DNA of 55,897 bases from CAZTQN01 sp964615765. Lineage in GTDB: Bacteria > Planctomycetota > Phycisphaerae > Phycisphaerales > UBA1924. Positions within the stretch are counted from its first letter, which is position 1, and every line of letters begins with the position of its first letter. Under the pieces are notes generated by a model. That model had not been told where the DNA came from and searched no databases. It saw only the letters and a list, made by a program, of their open reading frames with translations. Made by a program: the position numbers and the translations under genes. Location: positions 1 through 55,897 of the forward strand of contig CAZTQN010000027.1 in the NCBI GenBank assembly GCA_964615765.1. The letters are read 5' to 3'. Shown here piece after piece: positions 33,110 through 42,692 of this stretch.

Positions 33110-35332
33110 TCACCGCGCGCTTGTCGGCGTGTGGATCAGCACCAGCACGCGCAGCACCTCGGCGACGCTCCACGCCTGGGCCGGGCACCCCTGCGGGCGG
33201 TGCGGCGACTCGGCGTCGAAGATCTCCGCGATCTGCCCGATGCACCCGGCGCTCGCGACAGCGCCCTCGGGCGACATCATCGCGATCAGCGGCTGGATCG
33301 CGGCGCGAGCCTCGCTCCGTGCGGCGGGTGAGAACGCGCCGACGCGCAGCACGGCCTCCGCGTACGGGCCCAACAGCCAGGGCCACGCCGTGCCGTTGTG
33401 GTACGCGCGGTCACGCTCGAACATCGAGCCCTCGTACCGCGGCTGGTAGCCGGGCTCGCCGGGCGCGAGCGTGCGCAGGCCGACGGGCGTGAGCAGATCC
33501 TCGCGCACGCGCGCCAGCACGCCCCGCTGCTGCTCGGGCGTGAGCGGGCCGCCGGGGAGGCTGACGGCGAAGAGCTGGTTGGGGCGTACTTCCGCGACGG
33601 GCTTCCAGGATGATTCGGTGGGCACGAGGCGATCGAACAGGCAGCCGCGCTGCGGGTTCCAGAACGACTGGCGGAACGACGCGGCGGCGGCGGCGGCGAG
33701 GTCGCGCAGGTTGGCGGCGTGGCGCGGCTCATGGGCCGTCATCGCTTCGGACAGCGCGCTGAGCGCGGCGCACCAGAGCGCGTTGATCTCGACGGGCTTG
33801 CCGAACCGGGGCGTGAAGACCACGCCGTCGCGGCGCGCGTCCATCCATGTGAGCTGCGTGGACTCGCTGCCCGCGGTGAGCAGTTTGTCCATCGGGTCCA
33901 TCGCGATGTTGTTGAGCGTGCCGCGCCGGTACCAGGAGACCACGTCGAGGCACGCCGGGAGCAGGTCGCGCTCGAAGCCGGCCACATCGCCCGAGCGGGC
34001 CGCGTACTGCGTCGCCGCCAGCACGAACCAGAGCGAAGCGTCGACGGTGTTGTGCTCGGCGTGCCCGGTGCGGTCGTCGAAGAGGTTGGGGATGACGCCG
34101 TCTTTTCGGGCGCCGGCGAACGCGGCCAGCGCGCGGCGGGCTTCATCGAACCGCCCGGTCACCAGCATCAGCCCCGGCATGCTAATGCATGTATCGCGTC
34201 CCCAGTCGGAAAACCACGGGTAGCCCGCGATGATCGAGCGGAGCGTCGGCGCGTCGGGCGCGTTCGCGGGCGGCTGGCGCGCGACGACGAAGTCGTCCGC
34301 CGCGCGGATCAGCACCGTCAGCGCCTGAGCGTCGGCGGGCGGGAGCGTGGCCCGGGCCGCTTCGGGCAGTGCGGCGGCGAGGGCTTTCTGAGCGCGGGCG
34401 CGCCGGGCGGCGACGGCCTGCTCGATGTCGAACGCCGGCTCAGCGTTCAGGGCCGCCGTGATCGTGCACGACACGCTCGTGTCGCCCACGCCGAGGTCGA
34501 GCACGAACTCGCCGGGAGAGAACAGGTCCTCGAAGCAGTCCTGCCCGCGGTCCTGCTCGATCTGATAGAAGAACTCGTGCCACCAGTCGCTCGCGGCGTG
34601 GAACGGGACGCCGGGGGCGCGAAGGCTGAGACGATGCCCGTCGATCTCGACCGCGACGGCGTCGCAGGCGGGCTGAACGCGGAAGCGGTTGCGCGCAGCG
34701 CGGTACATCAGGGCGTGCATGTCGCGCAGCGCGACGAGGGGGCGGATGGACAGGCGGAGCGGCCCGGGCAGATCCTGCGAGACGCCGCGGTCGAGCCGGT
34801 AGTGCAGCGCGCAGGCGTTGAGCCCGTCGGCGAGCGTGAGTTCGCGTGTGAGCGTCGCGCCGCCCACGCGGTACACCCAGCGGACGCGCTCGCCGGCTTC
34901 GAAGGCGACGAGTCGTGCGGCCCCGTCGGGGTGTCGGACGGCGGGGCACAGCGGCGGGCCGCGGAAACGGAACGAGCACAGATCCACCCGGCGCGGGGCG
35001 GGGCCGCCGGGCCCAAAGGTGATGGTGTCGACGGTGGCGCTGAGCGCGAGGATGCGCCCGACGGGGGGCATGGTGGCCCCGATGAGCAGGCCGTGGTACC
35101 GGCGGGTAGGGATGCCCGAGACCGTGCCCATGGCAAAGCCGCCCAGCCCGTTGGTCAACAGCCACTCCCCGCCCGTGAGCGACTCGACCGGGGCCGGCTC
35201 GGCGATCGCGAGCGAGCCGGGCGAGTGGGGAGCGGCGGCGGGCCGGGGCGGCGCTTGCGGGGCGGGGGCCGGGGCGGCGGCGGGGGCTGGGGCGGGGGCT
35301 GGGGCGGGGGTTTTTGTGCGAGCTTTGGACAT
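33110..35332 (-). CDS. Glycogen debranching enzyme (amylo-alpha-1,6-glucosidase type)
   Basis: The protein has 740 residues, with GGAG nine bases before the ATG. A Pro/Ala-rich leader covers residues about 8-40. The N-terminal domain begins EWLLTNGLGGFAMGTVSGIP and TRRYHGLLIGAT. The catalytic (alpha/alpha)6 part includes GYPWFSDWGRDTCISMPGL, RKDGVIPNLFDD, NTVDASLWFVLAATQY and a tail with YHNGTAWPWLLGPYAEA. It hydrolyses alpha-1,6 branches of glycogen. It is divergent from guaB, with 99 bp between the starts. Confidence 0.93.
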   Translation of the reverse strand: MSKARTKTPAPAPAPAPAAAPAPAPQAPPRPAAAPHSPGSLAIAEPAPVESLTGGEWLLTNGLGGFAMGTVSGIPTRRYHGLLIGATMPPVGRILALSATVDTITFGPGGPAPRRVDLCSFRFRGPPLCPAVRHPDGAARLVAFEAGERVRWVYRVGGATLTRELTLADGLNACALHYRLDRGVSQDLPGPLRLSIRPLVALRDMHALMYRAARNRFRVQPACDAVAVEIDGHRLSLRAPGVPFHAASDWWHEFFYQIEQDRGQDCFEDLFSPGEFVLDLGVGDTSVSCTITAALNAEPAFDIEQAVAARRARAQKALAAALPEAARATLPPADAQALTVLIRAADDFVVARQPPANAPDAPTLRSIIAGYPWFSDWGRDTCISMPGLMLVTGRFDEARRALAAFAGARKDGVIPNLFDDRTGHAEHNTVDASLWFVLAATQYAARSGDVAGFERDLLPACLDVVSWYRRGTLNNIAMDPMDKLLTAGSESTQLTWMDARRDGVVFTPRFGKPVEINALWCAALSALSEAMTAHEPRHAANLRDLAAAAAASFRQSFWNPQRGCLFDRLVPTESSWKPVAEVRPNQLFAVSLPGGPLTPEQQRGVLARVREDLLTPVGLRTLAPGEPGYQPRYEGSMFERDRAYHNGTAWPWLLGPYAEAVLRVGAFSPAARSEARAAIQPLIAMMSPEGAVASAGCIGQIAEIFDAESPHRPQGCPAQAWSVAEVLRVLVLIHTPTSAR

Positions 35333-35431
35333 TCCGGGCGGCTCCGGGGGCGCGATCGAGCACGGGCGGGGCGAGCACGGGCGGCGGTGTCGGATGCCGC
35401 GCCGTTTGACTCAGTTCCGAAGCGCAGGATA

Positions 35432-37051
35432 ATGCGCATGGACGCGACACGTTCCCGGGGTTTGTCCACAGCCGCCATTGCAACCGCTCCGAACGCCCAG
35501 GCCAGCCCGACGGCCCAGGCGGGGCCGCACGCCTTGCCGGAGACCGGCAAGATCGTCGGCGACGGCATCACGTTCGACGACTTGCTGCTGCTGCCGCGGT
35601 ATTCCGACGTCATGCCGTCGGAGGCCGACACGTCGACGCGCCTGACGCCCAAGATCCGCCTCAACATCCCGCTGGTGTCGGCGCCGATGGACACGGTGAC
35701 CGAGTCGGCCCTCGCCATCGCGCTGGCGCAGGAGGGCGGGATCGGGATCATCCACCGCAATCTGAGCATCGAGTCGCAGGTGCGCGAGGTGAACAAGGTC
35801 AAGCGGTCGGCCAACGGCGTGATCGTCGACCCGATCACGCTGGGCCTGTCCGACACCGTCGCGCAGGCCCGGCGCCTGATGCGTGAGTACAACGTCAGCG
35901 GCTTCCCCGTGACGGACGACGGCTCGGCCCACCTCCGCTCGCGCGGGCGCGTCATCGGCATCCTGACGCGGCGCGACCTGAAGTTCGTCGAAGACCAGAA
36001 CACGCCGGTGCGCGACGTGATGACGCGCGAGCACCTGGTCACCGCGGCCCCGGGCACCAGCCTGGAAGAAGCCGCCCGCATCCTCAACCGCAACAAGGTC
36101 GAGAAACTGCTGCTGGTGCAAGCGGACGGCTCGCTGGCGGGCATGATCACGCAGCGCGACATCGACCGCCTGGCGGACTTCCCGAAGGCGAACCTGGACG
36201 CCCGCGGGCGGCTGCGGTGCGGGGCGGCGTGCGGCGTGGACGCGTACGACCGCGTCGAGGCGGTGCTCGCCGCCGGGGCCGACGTCATCGTCGTCGACAC
36301 CTCGCACGGGCACTCGGAGAACGTGCTGCGGACGGTTCGGGAGATCAAGCGGCGCTGGGGCTCTTTGGGCGTCGAGGTGATCGCGGGCAACATCGCGACC
36401 GCCGACGGCGCGCAGGCGCTCGCCGACGCCGGTGCCGACGCGATCAAGGCGGGCATCGGGCCGGGCTCGATCTGCACGACGCGCGTGGTAACGGGCGTGG
36501 GCGTGCCGCAGATCACGGCGGTCTTCAACGCGGTCGCGGGCGTGCGCCGCTCCGGGCGCGACATCCCGGTCATCGCCGACGGCGGGATCCGCGCCTCGGG
36601 CGACATCGCCAAGGCGATCGCCGCCGGGGCCGAGTGCGTGATGCTCGGCTCGCTGTTCGCCGGGCTGGACGAGTCGCCGGGGGAACTGGTGATCAGCCAG
36701 GGGCGCCGGTACAAGTCGTACCGCGGGATGGGCAGCGCGGGCGCGATGGAGGCCGGCTCGAGCGACCGCTACGCCCAGCACCGCTCCGGCGAAGAGCACC
36801 CCGATCGCAAGCGCAAGTTCGTGCCCGAAGGCGTTGAGGGCCTGGTGCCGTACCGCGGCACGCTGGCGGAGTTCGTGTACCAGATGGTGGGCGGGGTGCG
36901 GGCGAGCATGGGGTATTGCGGCTGCCGCACGATCCCCGAGTTCCGCGAGCACACGCGGTTCGTGCGTGTGACGGCGGCGACGGTGGTGGAGAACCACCCG
37001 CACGACATCCGCATCACGAAGGAAGCGCCGAACTACTCGCACGAGACGTGA
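35432..37051 (+). CDS. guaB: Inosine-5'-monophosphate dehydrogenase
   Basis: The protein has 539 residues from ATG 35432 (or 35438). It oxidises IMP to XMP, the committed step of GMP synthesis. Landmarks are GITFDDLLLLPRYSDVMPSE, LVSAPMDTVTE, tandem CBS domains at about 120-235 (VSGFPVTDD, RNKVEKLLLV), DTSHGHSENV, AGNIATADGA, the loop GPGSICTTR with the catalytic Cys, VIADGGIRASGDI and the flap YRGMGSAGAM. A 45-residue Ala-rich N-terminal extension is unusual. The frame is open far upstream but that part is antisense to the debranching enzyme. Confidence 0.97.
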   Translation: MRMDATRSRGLSTAAIATAPNAQASPTAQAGPHALPETGKIVGDGITFDDLLLLPRYSDVMPSEADTSTRLTPKIRLNIPLVSAPMDTVTESALAIALAQEGGIGIIHRNLSIESQVREVNKVKRSANGVIVDPITLGLSDTVAQARRLMREYNVSGFPVTDDGSAHLRSRGRVIGILTRRDLKFVEDQNTPVRDVMTREHLVTAAPGTSLEEAARILNRNKVEKLLLVQADGSLAGMITQRDIDRLADFPKANLDARGRLRCGAACGVDAYDRVEAVLAAGADVIVVDTSHGHSENVLRTVREIKRRWGSLGVEVIAGNIATADGAQALADAGADAIKAGIGPGSICTTRVVTGVGVPQITAVFNAVAGVRRSGRDIPVIADGGIRASGDIAKAIAAGAECVMLGSLFAGLDESPGELVISQGRRYKSYRGMGSAGAMEAGSSDRYAQHRSGEEHPDRKRKFVPEGVEGLVPYRGTLAEFVYQMVGGVRASMGYCGCRTIPEFREHTRFVRVTAATVVENHPHDIRITKEAPNYSHET

Positions 37052-37070
37052 CCTGTCGCGCCGGGCGCGA

Positions 37071-37116
37071 AGAAAACGCGCGCGGGCGCAGCGGTACACC
37101 CGCCCGCGCCCGCGCG
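37071..37116 (-). terminator. Intrinsic terminator of the CHRD gene
   Basis: CGCGCGGGCG (37079-37088) and CGCCCGCGCG (37107-37116) form a 10-bp stem. On the minus strand the hairpin is followed by TTTTCT, so it fits the CHRD gene. It could also stop guaB transcripts less efficiently. Confidence 0.7.
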
Positions 37117-37142
37117 GTTCATGGCACCGATGACCGACCGAC

Positions 37143-37673
37143 TTAGCGCCGACGACGCAGCGCCCGCAGGCCCGCGAGCGCGAGCATGCCGGCGCCGGGC
37201 TGCGGCACGAGCTGGCCGCGGATCTCGCCGCCCGGGAACTGCGACGAGTGGATGTTCACGTACAGGTTGCCGGCCCGCAGGTCGTCGAGCTCATCGGGCG
37301 GGAAGGCGAAAGGGGCCGCGGCGGGCGATGGCGTTGAGAAGCTGGTGACGCCGAGCGGGATGAGCGACCAGGTGGGCTGCCCGCCGCCGAGGGCCATGCC
37401 GTCGAGCCCGATGATGACCGGCCCGGCGACGCCGGCGGGCGCGCGGTGGATGTGGGCCATGACGGTGGGCGTGGTAAGCCCAGCGAAGGTGACGCTCATC
37501 GTCCACTGGTTGGTGGCGGTGTTGAGCGTGAGCGTCGCCGAGCCGGTGGCGGGCGTGGTGACGGGCGGGGTCTCCTGGGCGCCGGTGAGCGATGCGGTGA
37601 AGACGGCGAACTGTGCGTGCGCGGACGCGGCGCACGCGGCAACCGCGAGCCCGGAAAGCAGCATCGGACGCAT
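37143..37673 (-). CDS. Secreted CHRD-domain protein with PEP-CTERM-like tail
   Basis: The protein has 176 residues from ATG 37673, with GAGGAG seven bases upstream. A signal peptide covers about 1-20 (LLSGLAVAACAASAHA). The CHRD domain follows: FTASLTGAQETPPVTTPATG, HIHRAPAGVAGPVI and LYVNIHSSQFPGGEIRGQL. CHRD domains occur in secreted proteins, and the role here is unknown. The tail PQPGAGMLALAGLRALRR is a degenerate sorting signal. Confidence 0.9.
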   Translation of the reverse strand: MRPMLLSGLAVAACAASAHAQFAVFTASLTGAQETPPVTTPATGSATLTLNTATNQWTMSVTFAGLTTPTVMAHIHRAPAGVAGPVIIGLDGMALGGGQPTWSLIPLGVTSFSTPSPAAAPFAFPPDELDDLRAGNLYVNIHSSQFPGGEIRGQLVPQPGAGMLALAGLRALRRRR

Positions 37674-37710
37674 GAACGAACTCCTCGGGTTGACCGGACT
37701 GAGCGTGGCC

Positions 37711-37731
37711 CGCCGCACGCGGCGTGCGGCG
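37711..37731. repeat. Strong hairpin upstream of the CHRD gene
   Basis: CGCCGCACG and CGTGCGGCG form a 9-bp stem with loop CGG, 38 bases upstream of ATG 37673. It could lie in the leader or be a terminator for the gene ending at 37824. Confidence 0.5.
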
Positions 37732-37823
37732 AGAGAGGGGCCGTCATGACTGTGCCGCGCGCGGGGCGCGGCGCCAAGACGGCGCGTGCAGTTTCGCTCA
37801 AGTCACCCGGGAGCGGGACGGCG

Positions 37824-38603
37824 TCACTCGCGCGGCGTGGCCCGCTGGATGTTCCGCTGCGTCTGATCGCGCTGGCGCTGCTGCTCGATCAGCGGGGGCG
37901 TGGCGGCCTGCCCGGCGTTGCGGATGGCGTCCTGATGCAGATTGCCCAGCGTGCCGGTGCCGGAGGTGGATGCGTCGCTGAAGACGCGCAGGGCCGAGCC
38001 GTGCAGTTGATCTTCGAGGCGGAGTTCGTCGGCGCCGACGTTCTGGCGGGGGAGCGGCTGTCCGAATCCGGACGGAGCAAACACGCCGAAGCGCTGGTAG
38101 CGCAGGTAAGGGATGAAGTTAACCCCGTCCTCGTACCGCGGGTTGGGGCGTTCGGCCTCGCGTTCGGCGATCTCGGCCTCGGCGAGCAGGCGGCGGTTGT
38201 CGGCGGCGATGCGGTCGCTCCGCTGCTGCAGGCTCTCACCGGGGCCGAGCGTGTTGAGCGGGACTTCGATCAGGCCGTCGGCGCGGCGGGCGGACGCGCT
38301 CGGTTGCGCGGTCTGGACCGGCGCGGGGGCAGTCGACGCCGCCGCACGAGGCGCGTCCGGCGTGCTGCGCACGCGGATGTACGGGCGGCCGGGACGGACG
38401 TCGGCCGGCGTCGCGGCGACTTCGACCGAGCCGACGCGCGGGCCCGCGGGCCCCGTGGTGGTCGTGGCGGTCGCGCCGCCCGCTGGCTGCGCATCGGGCT
38501 GGGTGGCGGGTTGGGTTGTTGACTGCGCCGACGCGGCGGCGCCGGCGGACAGCAGACTCAGGCCAAGACCCGCCGCGAGCGTGAATGACGAACGCATCTT
38601 CAT
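37824..38603 (-). CDS. Secreted hypothetical protein
   Basis: The protein has 259 residues from ATG 38603 (or 38597), with AAGGGG nine bases upstream. A signal peptide covers about 1-27 (FTLAAGLGLSLLSAGAAASA). A Thr/Pro/Gln-rich segment follows. The folded part contains GRPYIRVRSTP, IEVPLNTLGPGESLQQRSDR, EAEIAEREAE, and NFIPYLRYQRFGVFAPSGFG. The C-terminus is Gln/Arg-rich. No family is recognised. It may be a periplasmic or surface protein. Confidence 0.65.
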   Translation of the reverse strand: MKMRSSFTLAAGLGLSLLSAGAAASAQSTTQPATQPDAQPAGGATATTTTGPAGPRVGSVEVAATPADVRPGRPYIRVRSTPDAPRAAASTAPAPVQTAQPSASARRADGLIEVPLNTLGPGESLQQRSDRIAADNRRLLAEAEIAEREAERPNPRYEDGVNFIPYLRYQRFGVFAPSGFGQPLPRQNVGADELRLEDQLHGSALRVFSDASTSGTGTLGNLHQDAIRNAGQAATPPLIEQQRQRDQTQRNIQRATPRE

Positions 38604-38715
38604 AATGTGGAACCCCTTGCTGGTGATCTATACCCAACGCGACCGGGCGCGGTTCACGCGCGCGGTCGATACCATCCGGAAAGGACCCGGGCGTGCTGCC
38701 CGGAGCGAGTGACCA

Positions 38716-39702
38716 TTGCCCCCAGATTCACATTCATCACGCGTTTCAGGCCCTGCGTGGGCGGCGTGCCCCCGGAAGGTGTGGTGGGCGGCGACGCTGT
38801 CGCTGCTGGGAATCGCCGCGGGCATGATGCATGGATGCGGCGGCGGGCGAACGGTTGCACAAGCGCCCGCCCCCAGCACGCGCGTGGAGCGCGAGATCGG
38901 GCTGGAGGCGGTGTCGTGGATCAGCGTGGCGGACGATGCCCGCGTGGCCCGTGTGCTCGGGGCGTACGCGGATCGGCAGCGCGGCGTGGATGCGCGGACG
39001 GCGGAGCTGTGGGCGCGGAACGGGCTGCGCGTCGTCGAGGTGCCCATCGAGGACGCCGCGCGTGTGGAGGCGGAACTCAACGACCCGACGGCGGTGCGGG
39101 CGCTGGTCGAGCGGCAGTGGCTCGGGCAGGCGTTCACGTGGACGACGATCGTGCGCGGGCCGGCGACCACTTCGCCCAGCACGCTCGTGACCGACGCCGA
39201 GCCGGTGCGCGTGCCGGCGGGCGATGTCCGCCTGCTGGCCCGTGTGTGGCTTGGGCCGGGGACATCGGGCGGCGATGAGGGTCGACTGAGCGCGGATGGG
39301 ATGGGCCCGCCGGCGCCGGTTGCGACGGGCGGGCGGGCGGCGGTGCTGCGCATTGAGCTCATGCCCGCGCACCGCGAGCAAGCGGCGCCCGGCGCGGGCG
39401 GCGCGGAGCAGGAACTGCCGTTCGCGCGGCTGCGCGGCGAGATCCGCGCCGACGGACGCTTCGCGTACGTGCTTATCCCGGAAGAGCCGGGCGTGATTTG
39501 GCAGAGCGCGGCGGAGGGACGCCAGCCGCCCGCGGAACCGGCCGCGGAGGATGCGCCCTTCGGTCGCACTCTCGGGGCGGCGATGTTGGAAGGTGGCGCA
39601 TACCGCGCGCCGATCGTGGGGCCGACGCTCCCGGCGCGGAACCGGCGCGTGGTGCTGCTGCTGCCGCGGGTGCCGGAACGGTTTGAACTCGGGGCCCGGT
39701 GA
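38716..39702 (+). CDS. Putative lipoprotein of unknown function
   Basis: The protein has 328 residues from TTG 38716. The start is uncertain; GTG 38779 is in frame. A hydrophobic stretch (VWWAATLSLLGIAAGMM) precedes HGC, a possible lipobox Cys at about 41. The middle has VARVLGAYADRQRGVDARTA and VERQWLGQAFTWTTIVRG, and the end is RNRRVVLLLPRVPERFEL. The composition fits a periplasmic or outer-membrane lipoprotein. No family is recognised. It is convergent with mqnB, with a 6-bp gap. Confidence 0.6.
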   Translation: MPPDSHSSRVSGPAWAACPRKVWWAATLSLLGIAAGMMHGCGGGRTVAQAPAPSTRVEREIGLEAVSWISVADDARVARVLGAYADRQRGVDARTAELWARNGLRVVEVPIEDAARVEAELNDPTAVRALVERQWLGQAFTWTTIVRGPATTSPSTLVTDAEPVRVPAGDVRLLARVWLGPGTSGGDEGRLSADGMGPPAPVATGGRAAVLRIELMPAHREQAAPGAGGAEQELPFARLRGEIRADGRFAYVLIPEEPGVIWQSAAEGRQPPAEPAAEDAPFGRTLGAAMLEGGAYRAPIVGPTLPARNRRVVLLLPRVPERFELGAR

Positions 39703-39708
39703 GCGGCG

Positions 39709-40503
39709 TCAGTCGAGCCAGGGCAGGGCGGCGTCGGTGAACAACGCCCGGGTGACGTCGCTCAGGCGGCGGAGGGCATCCTGGAGCGCCCACTGCTGGC
39801 GCTCGCGGTCGCCGGTGACGTTGCTGATGACGCGGATGTCGAGATGGCGCACGCGGGGCGCGGCGTGCAGGAGCGCGTGCGCGATGGCGGCGGACTCCAT
39901 CACCTCGGCGATGGCGCCGGTGCGGCGGGCGATGTCGATCGCGGCAACGTCGACCCCGGAACAGGTGCTCACCGTCGCGACCGGGCCGGTGTGCACGGGC
40001 ACGGGGGTGAGGATGGCGCGGAGATGGTCCGCCGCGGCGGTCGCGAGGCGGGCGGGCGCGTCGATGCCCATGCCGGGAAAGAGCGTGTGGTTCTCGGCCT
40101 GTCGACCCGGGGGCAAGCCGCAGGCGGCGATGTCGATGTACCCGTTTGGGGTGGTGACCCCTTCGTCGGCGTAGACGGCGCGGGTGGCGACGACGACGTC
40201 GAGGGTTTGGGCTGCGAAGCGGCGGTTGGCGGGGGTGAAGTCGGGCGTGGGCAGGGCGCCGGCGAGGCCCAGGCTGAGGATCAGCCCATGCCGCGTGGGG
40301 TCGGCGTGGGTGACGGCGGCGAGGGCGGCGTTGACTTTGCCGACGCCGGTGATGGCAAGGTCGATGCGGCGGCCGGGGAGCGCGGCGGTGGCCGGGCGGG
40401 CGGGGTCAGTCGGCGGGGTAATGGCGAGCGCGGCGGCGATGGCCCGGGCTTCCGCCGGGGCGGCGGCGAGGATGAGCACGTCGGGCGTCGCGGAGCGGGA
40501 CAT
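39709..40503 (-). CDS. mqnB: Futalosine hydrolase
   Basis: The protein has 264 residues and belongs to the nucleoside phosphorylase/hydrolase fold. Motifs are TGVGKVNAALAAV, LSLGLAGALP, VVVATRAVYADEGV, VATVSTCSGVD, AIAEVMESAAIAHA and IRVISNVTGDRERQQW. It would split (dehypoxanthinyl) futalosine in the mqn pathway to menaquinone. No other mqn genes are in the window. A related 5'-methylthioadenosine nucleosidase activity cannot be excluded, but the CSG and VMESAA pattern favours MqnB. Confidence 0.87.
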   Translation of the reverse strand: MSRSATPDVLILAAAPAEARAIAAALAITPPTDPARPATAALPGRRIDLAITGVGKVNAALAAVTHADPTRHGLILSLGLAGALPTPDFTPANRRFAAQTLDVVVATRAVYADEGVTTPNGYIDIAACGLPPGRQAENHTLFPGMGIDAPARLATAAADHLRAILTPVPVHTGPVATVSTCSGVDVAAIDIARRTGAIAEVMESAAIAHALLHAAPRVRHLDIRVISNVTGDRERQQWALQDALRRLSDVTRALFTDAALPWLD

Positions 40504-40675
40504 CGGGAATGGGCGCGGTGGCGGCCGTCGTGGCGGAACCCGCGGGAAATGCCGCGGAGCGGAACTAGGATACGCATCGGTTGGCGGGCAACCGCTCGAA
40601 CCCGCATCGGTTCAAGGAAGATCCGTTGACGGACCCGCGCTCTGCGGCCGTCTGTGTTGTTTCCGGAGGTCGATC

Positions 40676-42670
40676 ATGACGAACAGCGCCCCCCAGCCGA
40701 GTTTTCAGCACACCACGGGGCAGCCGCTCGAGGATGGTGCGCGGGCGCCGGGTCGGGGCGGGCCGGGGGGGCGGGGTCGGCGCGGGGTGTTGTGGGCGGC
40801 GGGGCTGGCGGTTGGTCTGGCGGGCGGGAGCGCGCTGATTTTGGGCGGGAGCGGCCCGGGGGATGAGGGCACGTCGGACGAGAAAGCGCCGGCGACGCGG
40901 AACGCCGGAAAGGCGGGCGACACGGGCGGGCGGGTGGACCTCGCCGCGGCCCAGGTGATGACGTTCGACATGACCACGACGGTCTCGGGCGAACTGCGTG
41001 CAGCGAACCAGGTCGAGATCCGCAACCCGCTGGACAGCGAGACGACGATCACTGAGATCGTTGCGGAAGGGATCAACGTCAAGAAGGGGGACGTGCTGGT
41101 CCGGCTGAACGCGGAGCAGATCCAGACGCGTCTGGACGAGCAGAAGCTGCAGATGGAGTCGGCCCGGGCCGCGCTGGTCGAGGCGGAGCAGTCGTACCAG
41201 ATCCAGGTGTCGGAGAACGACAGCGCCAAGCGTGCGGCGGACCTGAAGCTGGCGCTGGCGCGGCTGGACTTCCAGCAGTGGCTCGAGGGCGAACTGGCGA
41301 GCAAGCAGCAGGACCTGGATCACAACCTCGAGCGGGCGGAGAAGGACGAGGACCGCCTGCGCGACAAGTTCGAGAAGAGCCAGGCGCTGTTCGAGAAGGG
41401 GTATTACAGCCGCGATCAGCTTCAGCAGGACGAACTGGCGTGGGAGCAGTCGGTCAACACGCTGGCGAAGGCGCGGCTGGACAAGGACGTGTTCTGGGAG
41501 TTCGAGTATCCGAAGCAGCGGAAGACGAAGGAGTCGGCCGTCAGCGAGGCGGAGGCGGAGCTCGAGCGTGTTGAGCGTCAGAACGCCAGCCGCATCGCGA
41601 GCAAGGAGGCGGCGCTGAAGAACTCGCGCTCGAGCATGCAGATCCGCGAGCAGCAGTTGAACAAGCTGCAGGAGCAGGTCGACGGGGCGGTGCTGAAGGC
41701 GCCCAACGACGGGCTGGTGGTGTACTCGACGAGCATGGACTCGATGCGGTGGGGCAACGACCAGGGGCCGCTGCAGGTCGGCTCGCGCGTGTACCCGAAT
41801 CAGAGCCTGATCGCGCTGCCGGATACGTCGGCGATGGTCGCGGCGGTGAAAGTGCATGAGAGCCTGGCGGCGACGGTGCGGCCCGGGCAGCGGGCGACGG
41901 TGCGTGTCGACGCGGCCGGGGGCGAGCGGTTCGGCGGCGTGGTCGAGAGCATCGGCATCCTCGCGGAGCAGACCGGGCGGTGGATGGACCCGAACCTGCG
42001 CGAATACACCGTGCGGATCACGCTGGATCTGCCGAAGAGCGAGGATGGCAAGGCGCACAGCCTCAAGCCGTCGATGCGGTGCGAGGGCGAGATCCTGCTC
42101 GGCACCGTGAACGACGCGCTGGCGGTGCCGGTGCAGGCGGTGATGAGCGAAGGCCCGATGCGGTTTGTGTATGTGACCGAGGGCGGGCGATATGCGCGGC
42201 GGCCGATCCAGGTCGGGCGCCGGTCGGAACGCTTCGCCGAGGTCGTCGCGGGCATGAGCGCGGGCGAGCAGGTGCTGCTGCGCAAGCCGGACGCGGGCGA
42301 GGTGATCAACCGCCCAATCACCGACGACGAACTGAAGGTGGCCGGGCTTCTGCGGAACGAGCAGGGGCAGATCGTCTCGGCCCGTGGCGGGCGCGGGCCG
42401 GGCGGGCCGGGCGGAGCGCGACCTGGCATGGCTGCGGGGGCGGGCGGTGGGCGCGGTCAGCCGGCGGTGGCGGGCGGAGCGCCGGCTGTGGCGCCGGCGG
42501 GCGGGGCGGTCACGGCGACCGCCGCGGCGCCTGCGTCAACGACCAAGCCCGCCAGCGACGCGGCCCCCGTCAAGACGGACAAGGACGCTGGCTCGACCGA
42601 TACCACCGGCGATGCCAAGAAGGGCACCGACGACACCACGAGCACGCCGACGCCGGCGGCGAGCAAGTAA
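40676..42670 (+). CDS. HlyD/RND-type periplasmic adaptor protein
   Basis: The protein has 664 residues from ATG 40676, with CCGGAGG seven bases upstream. One membrane helix lies at about 38-58. The adaptor architecture follows: a lipoyl-like half (TTTVSGELRAANQVEIRNPL, VKKGDVLVRLN), a long coiled-coil hairpin (about 155-330), the second lipoyl half (LKAPNDGLVVY), and beta-barrel/MP domains with VRPGQRATVRVD, ALAVPVQAVM and EVVAGMSAGEQVLL. The last 100 residues are Gly/Ala/Thr-rich and disordered. No transporter gene is next to it, so the partner is unknown. Confidence 0.9.
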   Translation: MTNSAPQPSFQHTTGQPLEDGARAPGRGGPGGRGRRGVLWAAGLAVGLAGGSALILGGSGPGDEGTSDEKAPATRNAGKAGDTGGRVDLAAAQVMTFDMTTTVSGELRAANQVEIRNPLDSETTITEIVAEGINVKKGDVLVRLNAEQIQTRLDEQKLQMESARAALVEAEQSYQIQVSENDSAKRAADLKLALARLDFQQWLEGELASKQQDLDHNLERAEKDEDRLRDKFEKSQALFEKGYYSRDQLQQDELAWEQSVNTLAKARLDKDVFWEFEYPKQRKTKESAVSEAEAELERVERQNASRIASKEAALKNSRSSMQIREQQLNKLQEQVDGAVLKAPNDGLVVYSTSMDSMRWGNDQGPLQVGSRVYPNQSLIALPDTSAMVAAVKVHESLAATVRPGQRATVRVDAAGGERFGGVVESIGILAEQTGRWMDPNLREYTVRITLDLPKSEDGKAHSLKPSMRCEGEILLGTVNDALAVPVQAVMSEGPMRFVYVTEGGRYARRPIQVGRRSERFAEVVAGMSAGEQVLLRKPDAGEVINRPITDDELKVAGLLRNEQGQIVSARGGRGPGGPGGARPGMAAGAGGGRGQPAVAGGAPAVAPAGGAVTATAAAPASTTKPASDAAPVKTDKDAGSTDTTGDAKKGTDDTTSTPTPAASK

Positions 42671-42692
42671 GTCGCAGGGACGGTCGGGCGGC

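Noticed and set aside
33719..35431. Very long open frame upstream of and in frame with guaB (about 570 codons)
   Set aside because: It is antisense to the glycogen debranching gene and Arg/Gly/Ala-rich with no domain. High GC keeps antisense frames open.
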